Shown: piece by piece, positions 8,861 to 14,527 of the stretch
Position numbering within the stretch: the stretch's first letter is position 1
Layout of the letters: the number at the start of each line of letters is the position of its first letter
Assembly (NCBI GenBank): GCA_021298235.1
Contig: JAJTDX010000056.1
Location: forward strand, 1 to 14,527
Origin: Cryomorphaceae bacterium
GTDB taxonomy: Bacteria > Bacteroidota > Bacteroidia > Flavobacteriales > Crocinitomicaceae
Direction: 5' to 3'
DNA: 14,527 bases
Notes under the pieces: model-generated
What the model saw: only the letters and a program-made list of their open reading frames with translations
Database searches by the model: none
Told to the model about the DNA's origin: nothing
Made by a program: the position numbers and the translations under genes

Positions 8861-10086
8861 TTTAATCTCAGTGCTATTGATTCACCTTTGGCATTTTTCT
8901 GGAAGATACCGGTTAGATTGTCCGATCCAACCGCCAAACTGAAATTTCCAAACTTTATGTTCGAATACATACCGAAGCGCAATCCTCCGAAGCCGCCATA
9001 TGCAGTGCTTAATCCCAGATCAAAAAATTTCCCAAGATTGTAATGCAAACCCGCATACAGCATAGGTACATACCCCGAAAGTCCATACAGCCGTATTCCG
9101 TAGAAAGATTGCACTCTCGCTGGATCATTTTCGGTGATCACTTTTCCAACCTGAATGAACGCAGGAAGCAATCTCCATTTTCGAATTCCTGTGGAATCTA
9201 TGGCAAATGTATCAGCAATATTGGGTTGAGATGAATTTGAGTCAAAAGACAAAAGCTGATCCAATGTGTACCCCTTGTAGGAAACAGTTGTATCAGACCT
9301 GTAGCGTGATAATGGTGTGTTGAAATAACAAATCCCGAGATCTTTGGCCTGAAAACGAATCAATGCAGTTTTTTTCTCATTTAAAGCCACAGGTAAATAA
9401 AAGTCCAGATCCAAACCAGCACCATATCCTTTTATTTTGCTGCTTCCCAAGGAAAGATCAAGATTGGCATCCATAGCTATGTGGACGGAGTCCATATCCC
9501 CAGATTGATACATTCGTCCCTCAAAAACATTTAAGTCTATATAGTTCGAAACAGTGTAGAAGTTAAGAGAAATCGAATGTTTCATTGCTTTCTCAAACAA
9601 ACCTATGCCCATTTTCTGAAAAGAAAGTGCGGTAAATCGTGTTCCCGAGAAAGCTATGGTCTGATCGGCATATCGTTCATTTCCATAAAACGCGAGTCCA
9701 AAAAGATCCTTACTGTATATCAACGACCCATAATTGTAGTAACCACCTTTTATCAAAAGACCATATTTCTCCTTACCAAAAACGTTCATCCGGTGATTTC
9801 TATATTCTATTTCAGCAGAAATATCTCCTCCGAATCGATTGATTCCTCTATGATTTAAAAAACTTCTGTTTTTTGTCCCTTCAGTAATTTGGCCGCCATA
9901 AAACAGCTTTTTCGAAAGCTCATTATCAATAGCAGTAGAAAGGTATTCAGCCCAACCAGACACTACCATTTCATGAGTATACCTCTCGCCTGATGGGAGT
10001 GAGTCATAGGGGGCATGGAGGAAATGTTGAGCCAATCCCAAATTTGTAAAAACAAGTGCAAAAAGAAAAACAAGCCTACACAACAT
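8848..10086 (-). CDS. Predicted outer-membrane beta-barrel protein
   Basis: The 412-aa product has a signal peptide (about 1-19, LGLA|QH) and no lipobox. The remainder has many short amphipathic stretches with alternating polar and aromatic or aliphatic residues, Gly/Tyr-rich segments such as GGYYNYGSLIY, and a C-terminal Phe after LRLKCV. This pattern is typical of outer-membrane barrels recognised by the BAM machinery. It recalls DUF5723-like Bacteroidota proteins, but I cannot confirm that assignment; a PorV/PorQ-type barrel was considered and not supported. Its ATG overlaps the upstream lipoprotein stop by one base (TGATG), and its 3' end overlaps the T9SS cargo start by 13 bp. That arrangement suggests it works with those two proteins at the outer membrane. 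Location is fairly sure; function is unknown. Confidence 0.75.
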   Translation of the reverse strand: MLCRLVFLFALVFTNLGLAQHFLHAPYDSLPSGERYTHEMVVSGWAEYLSTAIDNELSKKLFYGGQITEGTKNRSFLNHRGINRFGGDISAEIEYRNHRMNVFGKEKYGLLIKGGYYNYGSLIYSKDLFGLAFYGNERYADQTIAFSGTRFTALSFQKMGIGLFEKAMKHSISLNFYTVSNYIDLNVFEGRMYQSGDMDSVHIAMDANLDLSLGSSKIKGYGAGLDLDFYLPVALNEKKTALIRFQAKDLGICYFNTPLSRYRSDTTVSYKGYTLDQLLSFDSNSSQPNIADTFAIDSTGIRKWRLLPAFIQVGKVITENDPARVQSFYGIRLYGLSGYVPMLYAGLHYNLGKFFDLGLSTAYGGFGGLRFGMYSNIKFGNFSLAVGSDNLTGIFQKNAKGESIALRLKCVF

Positions 10087-11669
10087 CAGAGAACTGTATT
10101 TAATACAAAACGTGTTTTCAACTTAACTGCAAGATAGGCCCCAGCCTTAATCGACATGGGAACGCTGTTACCGGTAGCATCGGGTGTATTGAAAACAGCT
10201 CTGACGCAGACTTTTTTGATTTTTTGAAGATCATTCAGAACGTGTGCAGGCAGGTCGAAGATCACTTCAGATTTTTCAACTAAAAGCCCACTCAGAGGAT
10301 CCAGCTCACCGGAATTTGCTGATAGAACGTCCTGGGTTCCATTTACGATATGTAAAAGTTGTCCATTGTCATCGAGTAGCATCAATTTAACAGAAGCTGC
10401 AAGTGGAAAGGCATTCAGCGCTGTAAGCACAAAGCTGCCCGAACCCACATGTGTTTTTTCAATATCTTGCTCAAAATCCAGATTAAATGTGTCTTGCAGT
10501 GTCAGCCCGTCAGCGCCCAATTCAAGAGGCATCATAGCTCTCACTTTAACCTTCAATCTACTGTTTGGATAAATCTCGTTGTATCCTCCTGAAAGATTTC
10601 CCCAAGGGTTCAATTCCAGCTGGTATGCCAGCTGATGAACGGTCCCCAAATTTTCGAGATAGGCTTCGATATTGCTGTTCGCACCATTAAATTCAAGTGA
10701 TGTTTGTGAAGGTTGAAGCGTCGACCAATTACCTGTCGGCTCGTTGATATACAAAGGGACCTGAATCTGACCTCCGGACAACTGAACAGTATTCCCTGAA
10801 ACAGAAGTGTTGGATAAATTCAAGATGGTAGCTCTTGCAGCTATTTTTACCCCATTGATAATATCTACAAATAATTCTGGTGCAGGCAGGTCAAGCGTGC
10901 CACTTATTACATTTTTAAGCGCTTCCAAGTCGACATTTACAGTGTCCGAAAATACCCTATTGCCAAAATATCCCCTGGCGTAATCCATTCGTATATTTTC
11001 AAACGTCGCCTGGATTTTAAATTGCTGTGCCTGGGTTATTGTTACAAACGGACCTGCCGGATCTGAGGAGACCACGAGAAGTGATTGAAGAACATTATAC
11101 AAAGACCCTGATATCCCGGTCAGATCCATTTCATAGCCGGCCAGATCTATCAAAGAATTCATACTTCCGGGACCGGCTGAGCTTGAACCACTAACTGAAA
11201 ATTGTTGTTCCAGCACCGAACCATCTTTGATGACACCAGGCAATTTAACGGTGAAAAAACACTTCGTGTCAACGGGATTATACACGGTAAATCGAATCCT
11301 TCCTTCCGTTAATCGAATCTTTTTTAATTGAATATCTTCGAGATCCAAGGTGTGTTCCTCGATCTCATTGACAATTGTAAATCCCGGTGGAACGTTCAAT
11401 GGCCCGACAGAACTGGTAAAAACTTGCTCAATTGTCGTGTCAGGTAAGCTCAAAATATCTTCTATTCCCAAATCGAGAACAGTTCTGGTTAGTTCAACCT
11501 CTAAATTTCCTTCCGAATTTACAGAAAGTGTGGAATCATTGATCTGGTTGGATAGATCGAGTGTGTCATTTACCAAAGGCAAGGACCAGTTGCTGGTCCA
11601 GCTTGTTTTATCCTTTCTACAGCTCAGCAGCAGAAGACTGATTAAGAGTAGTAAAATGCCTTTTCTCAT
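10086..11669 (-). CDS. Large lipoprotein of unknown function
   Basis: The 527-aa product has a clear lipoprotein signal: a short basic start, a Leu-rich core and the lipobox LLSC with lipidated Cys17. The residues after the Cys (RKDKT) do not clearly match the acidic surface-export signals described for some Flavobacteriia, so facing inward from the outer membrane is as likely as surface display. The mature part is rich in Ser, Asn, Leu and Val, with many short beta-strand-like stretches and no Cys-rich or catalytic motif, suggesting stacked beta-sandwich domains. It opens with WTSNWSLPLVNDTLDLS, a W-x-P-type opening I associate with uncharacterised Bacteroidota lipoproteins. The ATG is 36 bp after the thiolase stop, and its stop overlaps the barrel gene ATG. 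I recognise no named family; a partner or periplasmic plug of the barrel is an inference from gene order. Confidence 0.8.
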   Translation of the reverse strand: MRKGILLLLISLLLLSCRKDKTSWTSNWSLPLVNDTLDLSNQINDSTLSVNSEGNLEVELTRTVLDLGIEDILSLPDTTIEQVFTSSVGPLNVPPGFTIVNEIEEHTLDLEDIQLKKIRLTEGRIRFTVYNPVDTKCFFTVKLPGVIKDGSVLEQQFSVSGSSSAGPGSMNSLIDLAGYEMDLTGISGSLYNVLQSLLVVSSDPAGPFVTITQAQQFKIQATFENIRMDYARGYFGNRVFSDTVNVDLEALKNVISGTLDLPAPELFVDIINGVKIAARATILNLSNTSVSGNTVQLSGGQIQVPLYINEPTGNWSTLQPSQTSLEFNGANSNIEAYLENLGTVHQLAYQLELNPWGNLSGGYNEIYPNSRLKVKVRAMMPLELGADGLTLQDTFNLDFEQDIEKTHVGSGSFVLTALNAFPLAASVKLMLLDDNGQLLHIVNGTQDVLSANSGELDPLSGLLVEKSEVIFDLPAHVLNDLQKIKKVCVRAVFNTPDATGNSVPMSIKAGAYLAVKLKTRFVLNTVL

Positions 11670-11705
11670 CTATACGATAAACGTTTTTTTCAAAGTTTCA
11701 GTTGG

Positions 11706-12914
11706 CTAAGCCCGCTCAATAATGGTGGCATATCCCTGACCTACCCCAATACACATTGTCACGAGCGCGTATCGCTTGCCTGACCGCTGTAGCTCGCGTG
11801 CTGCTGACAAGAGAATCCTCGATCCGGACATTCCCAACGGATGTCCAAGGGCTATTGCCCCCCCATTCGGATTTATTCGGTCATCACGGTCGTCTAGTCC
11901 CATTTTTCTGGTACATGCGAGCACTTGAGCAGCAAATGCTTCGTTTAACTCAAGAACATCCATTTCTTTCAAAGTTAGACCCGTTCTTTCCAATACTTTC
12001 TGAGACGCAAAAACAGGTCCTATCCCCATGATTCTAGGTTCAACACCGGCAACAGCTCCACCAACAATACGAGCAAGTGGTCTCAGTCCCTCACGCTTCA
12101 CGCTACTCCCCGAAGCAAGCAATAAAGCTGCTGCACCATCATTCAGACCGGAGGAATTACCTGCTGTCACACTTCCTTCCTTTTTGAAAGCAGGACGCAG
12201 AGCAGACAAACTTTCAATTGAAGTAGAAGGCTTAATGAATTCATCTTTTTCAAAAATAATTGGATCCATTTTTTTCTGTGGAATGGAAACCGAAACGATC
12301 TCTTCTCCCAAAACTCCATTTTTCTGCGCAATCGTGGCTTTTTCCTGAGACCAGGCTGCAAAAGAATCCTGAGAATGACGTTCAATAGAATACATCTCCG
12401 CAAGATTTTCTGCGGTGTTGCCCATTCCATCCACACCATAAAGTTCATCCATTTTCGGATTAATAAAACGCCAACCAAAGGAAGAATCAAACATCTGAGC
12501 ATCTCGACCGAACGCGCTGGAGGTCTTTGAAATAACCCAAGGTCCTCTGGTCATATGTTCCACTCCACCAGCAATATACAGATCCCCTGCACCATCCTTT
12601 ATGGCGCGTGTGGCATTCATCACAGCAGCCATTCCAGATGCACAGAGTCGATTTACAGTCTCACCTCCAGATTTAAGAGATAAGCCAGATAGAAGTCCAG
12701 CCATTCTGGCAATATTTCGGTTATCTTCTCCAGCCTGATTCGCACATCCCATTATGATATCTTCAATGTTTTCAGGATCAATCCCAGCGTGTCTTTTCAT
12801 CAATCCTTTGAGAACATGTGCTGCCAGATCATCCGCCCTTACAGAGGAAAGAGTCCCTCCAAAATTCCCAATGGGTGTTCTTACCCCATCCACCAAAAAT
12901 ACCTCTTCTGCCAT
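11706..12914 (-). CDS. Thiolase, PcaF/PaaJ-like acetyl-CoA acyltransferase
   Basis: This 402-aa protein is a complete thiolase: nucleophile Cys91 in NRLCASG, NEAF (324-327), GHP with His358, and Cys388 in MCIGVGQG, the standard catalytic set for thiolytic cleavage of 3-oxoacyl-CoA to acetyl-CoA and a shortened acyl-CoA. Throughout it resembles 3-oxoadipyl-CoA thiolases more than FadA or biosynthetic Pha[13 protein letters not shown] (56-67), [10 protein letters not shown] and [17 protein letters not shown] are diagnostic. No other phenylacetate, catechol or beta-oxidation gene is in the window, so the physiological substrate is uncertain; it may serve general fatty-acid oxidation. It is the first gene of a minus-strand run with the lipoprotein, barrel and T9SS cargo. 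The 36-bp gap to the lipoprotein shows no convincing promoter, so shared transcription is possible though the functions seem unrelated. Confidence 0.93.
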   Translation of the reverse strand: MAEEVFLVDGVRTPIGNFGGTLSSVRADDLAAHVLKGLMKRHAGIDPENIEDIIMGCANQAGEDNRNIARMAGLLSGLSLKSGGETVNRLCASGMAAVMNATRAIKDGAGDLYIAGGVEHMTRGPWVISKTSSAFGRDAQMFDSSFGWRFINPKMDELYGVDGMGNTAENLAEMYSIERHSQDSFAAWSQEKATIAQKNGVLGEEIVSVSIPQKKMDPIIFEKDEFIKPSTSIESLSALRPAFKKEGSVTAGNSSGLNDGAAALLLASGSSVKREGLRPLARIVGGAVAGVEPRIMGIGPVFASQKVLERTGLTLKEMDVLELNEAFAAQVLACTRKMGLDDRDDRINPNGGAIALGHPLGMSGSRILLSAARELQRSGKRYALVTMCIGVGQGYATIIERA

Positions 12915-12931
12915 AGGTTCGAATTATTTGT

Positions 12932-12948
12932 TAAAAATAACATTTTTA
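12932..12948. repeat. AT-rich inverted repeat upstream of the thiolase gene
   Basis: TAAAAAT and ATTTTTA are perfect 7-bp arms separated by AAC. The repeat begins 18 bp upstream of the thiolase ATG and overlaps TATTTTTA (12939 to 12932, minus strand), a one-mismatch match to the TAnnTTTG -7 element. A dimeric repressor could act here, but such short AT-only arms can arise by chance, and no regulator gene is adjacent. Confidence 0.3.
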
Positions 12949-12954
12949 GGGTTG

Positions 12955-12982
12955 TTGAAAACTAATTCAATGAGTGATTTTG
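12955..12982 (+). promoter_or_regulatory. Putative promoter of the TPR gene
   Basis: TTG (12955-12957), 17 bp of spacer, then TGATTTTG (12975-12982) approximates the Bacteroidota TTG/TAnnTTTG promoter with one mismatch. A second TTG at 12952 gives a 20-bp spacer. Transcription would start near 12987, after the GTG at 12974, which supports the ATG at 13025 as the true start of the TPR gene. Confidence 0.3.
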
Positions 12983-13024
12983 ATACTTAGTATCTTGGTG
13001 ATTCAAATCCAATTTGATGAAATC

Positions 13025-14122
13025 ATGAGTAAAAACCTTCTTTTAGGAACATTATTTTTCTTGTGTTGGGGAGTCCTGCATGCACAGCTCGAAGAACTGA
13101 CTCCGGCAGAAATTAAATACCGAGACTCCATTAAAGCACTGAATCTTCAGAACGAAGCAGTATCAAAAAGCCAAGAGGCCTATAACAAAGGAATAGAACT
13201 TTTTTCACAGAAAAATTATGCCGAGGCCATTACAGCTTTTTCAGAATCCATTAAGTACGACATGAATTTCACGGCGGCATACTACAATAAAGGCGTGGCA
13301 GAGAATGAATCAGAACGCTTTTCCGATGCAGCAAAAACCTTGGATGAGCTTCTAAAAAAAGATCCAAGCTATTCAAAAGCCTATTTCCAAAGAGGACGTG
13401 CATATCAGGGACTCAATGATTATCTGAAAGCAGAAAAAGATTATGACAAAGCTCTGCAGATAGATCCAAAAAGCTCACGTGCTAACTACAATTATGGTAC
13501 GTTAAAATTCATGCAGAAAGATTACCAAGGCGCTATAAAACAATTCTCTAAGGCCATCGAGTTAGATCCTAACTATGCTTTTGCTTACAATGACAGAGGT
13601 AGCTGTCACAGAATGTTAAATGATTACCCAAAAGCAATTGCAGACTATGAAGAAGCAGTGAAAAAAAATCCTAAACTGGCATTTGTTTTAAACAATATTG
13701 GCACTACCAAGAAGAAAGCAAAAGACTTACCAGGTGCCTTAGCAGCATTTAACAGAGCGATCTCTGTTGATCCTAAATTTTTCATGGCATACAATAATCG
13801 TGGGGTTGTTCAAATGGAACAAAACCGGCTAGATGATGCAAAAAAGGATTTTGAAAAAGCGCTTGAAATTAATCCCAAATATGCTCCCGCGGCGTCTAAC
13901 CTAAGTGGGATTTATTTCAAACAAAAGGACTACAAAAAAGCATTAGAATTGGCTGAGAGAGCTGTGAATTCCGACCCTGGTTTTGGTGATGCTTACATTA
14001 ACCGAGCGAATGCAAAAGAAATGAACAGAGATCTTTATGGCGCCTGTGAAGACTGGCAAAAAGCGAAAGAACTTGGTGTTGAGATCGGGAAAAACTATTA
14101 TTCATCCAACTGCAACGAATAA
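13025..14122 (+). CDS. Secreted protein of nine TPR repeats
   Basis: The frame is open from a GTG at 12974, but the ATG at 13025 is preferred because it begins a clean signal peptide (about 1-20, VLHA|QLEE); the longer version would place 17 residues before it. The 365-aa product then has nine consecutive 34-residue tetratricopeptide repeats from about residue 50 to 355, with the usual Gly8/Ala20/Pro32 pattern (for example AYNDRG...A...YEEAVKKNP). TPR solenoids bind other proteins, so this is probably a periplasmic or outer-membrane-associated scaffold. The end GACEDWQKAKELG followed by YYSSNCNE is a common finish for Bacteroidota TPR proteins. It is divergent from the thiolase and lies 6 bp before the next exported protein gene, so the two are probably one operon. 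The partner protein is not identifiable. Confidence 0.9.
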   Translation: MSKNLLLGTLFFLCWGVLHAQLEELTPAEIKYRDSIKALNLQNEAVSKSQEAYNKGIELFSQKNYAEAITAFSESIKYDMNFTAAYYNKGVAENESERFSDAAKTLDELLKKDPSYSKAYFQRGRAYQGLNDYLKAEKDYDKALQIDPKSSRANYNYGTLKFMQKDYQGAIKQFSKAIELDPNYAFAYNDRGSCHRMLNDYPKAIADYEEAVKKNPKLAFVLNNIGTTKKKAKDLPGALAAFNRAISVDPKFFMAYNNRGVVQMEQNRLDDAKKDFEKALEINPKYAPAASNLSGIYFKQKDYKKALELAERAVNSDPGFGDAYINRANAKEMNRDLYGACEDWQKAKELGVEIGKNYYSSNCNE

Positions 14123-14128
14123 GAATCC

Positions 14129-14527
14129 ATGAAAAAAATAATTCTCATACTTCCTACCCTGATGATCCACATGGTTTTTAGTCAAAATGTGGAATTTAAA
14201 GCCGCTAACTTTAAAAACGACAAAGAAGGCTTAAAAAAGGCCGAGGATGCTATAAGCAAGGGGGACGAATTCCTTGATCTTGGAAAAGAAGCCGTTTTTC
14301 AAGTACAGGACCCTAAATTAAATTTCAAAAAGGCGCTGAATGAATATCTAATTGCTCAGAAATTCAACCCATCTAATGGCTTGCTTAATTTCAAGATTGG
14401 TGTATGCTACGTGCATTCATCGGATCCTTTCAAATCCATTGAATTTATCCAAAAGGCCAACACATTGGACCCTGCTTGCGATCCATTTATGAACTATTAT
14501 CTTGGATACACCTATCAATTACAGGAA
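14129..14527 (+). CDS. Exported TPR-type protein, N-terminal part only
   Basis: The ATG lies 6 bp after the previous stop, and 133 codons are readable before the right edge. Residues 1-18 form a signal peptide (HMVFS|Q). The following KAANFKNDKEGLKKAEDAI, the ALNEYLIAQKFNP segment and LLNFKIGVCY have the spacing of TPR helices. In Bacteroidota this start often introduces proteins in which TPRs are followed by a PD40/WD40-like propeller and an OmpA peptidoglycan-binding domain, the PorE-like layout linked to type IX secretion or envelope anchoring. Whether those domains exist here cannot be seen, so that assignment is only a suggestion. The close placement behind another exported TPR protein supports joint expression. 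Confidence 0.72.
   Translation, partial: MKKIILILPTLMIHMVFSQNVEFKAANFKNDKEGLKKAEDAISKGDEFLDLGKEAVFQVQDPKLNFKKALNEYLIAQKFNPSNGLLNFKIGVCYVHSSDPFKSIEFIQKANTLDPACDPFMNYYLGYTYQLQE

Noticed and set aside
8848..10086. Assignment of the barrel gene as porV or porQ.
   Set aside because: Length and N-terminal sequence do not match the PorQ or PorV patterns I know, and no T9SS machinery gene is adjacent.
11350..11709. A 119-codon plus-strand open frame opposite the lipoprotein gene.
   Set aside because: It is antisense to a clear lipoprotein signal and mature sequence and lacks any domain or plausible export signal of its own.
12028..12348. A 106-codon plus-strand open frame opposite the thiolase gene.
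   Set aside because: The minus strand encodes conserved thiolase sequence here; the plus-strand frame is a by-product of its codon use.
12974..13024. GTG start at 12974 for the TPR gene.
   Set aside because: It would put 17 residues before a well-formed signal peptide and lies at or upstream of the predicted transcript start.

Overview
The window looks like a chromosomal segment from a Bacteroidota bacterium, probably order Flavobacteriales; a Crocinitomicaceae/Fluviicola-like origin is only a guess. The evidence is: a C-terminal type IX secretion (Por) sorting domain; an unusually long SecA (1116 aa) with the insertions expected in this phylum; a LysM plus periplasmic-binding-fold protein next to guaA; a KdsC-like HAD phosphatase coupled to a DUF2520 protein; a lack of clear Shine-Dalgarno sequences; and TAnnTTTG-type -7 promoter elements. 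Base composition looks even and moderately AT-rich. I found no rRNA, tRNA, CRISPR array, insertion sequence or prophage gene, so this reads as core or near-core chromosome.

Layout. (1) Positions 1-2574, minus strand: guaA (GMP synthase), then 29 bp downstream a gene for three LysM domains and the start of a periplasmic-binding fold, cut by the window edge. (2) Positions 2575-2754: a divergent promoter region with a TAnnTTTG element facing each way. (3) Positions 2755-7390, plus strand: secA, then 8 bp later a GTG-started Rossmann/DUF2520 protein, then with a 4-bp ATGA overlap a KdsC-like HAD phosphatase; this is a tight three-gene unit. (4) Positions 7391-12914, minus strand: a PcaF-like thiolase, a large lipoprotein, a predicted outer-membrane beta-barrel protein and a T9SS-sorted repeat protein. 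The last three genes overlap each other (1 bp and 13 bp) and are almost certainly co-translated. Their last stop codon abuts the HAD stop codon with no intervening base. (5) Positions 12915-13024: a second divergent promoter region with an AT-rich inverted repeat. (6) Positions 13025-14527, plus strand: a secreted protein of nine TPR repeats, followed 6 bp later by a second exported TPR-type protein cut by the right edge.

How the parts fit: the window combines housekeeping (purine synthesis, Sec export) with cell-envelope biology. SecA feeds the Sec pathway used by every exported protein here: LysM protein, lipoprotein, barrel, T9SS cargo and TPR proteins. The most interesting unit is the lipoprotein/barrel/T9SS-cargo trio, whose gene overlaps suggest a dedicated outer-membrane or surface assembly of unknown function. 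Second is the LysM/periplasmic-binding-fold protein, whose layout suggests a peptidoglycan-tethered sensor or regulator rather than a transporter component. I see no clear evidence of a wholly new defence or mobile system.
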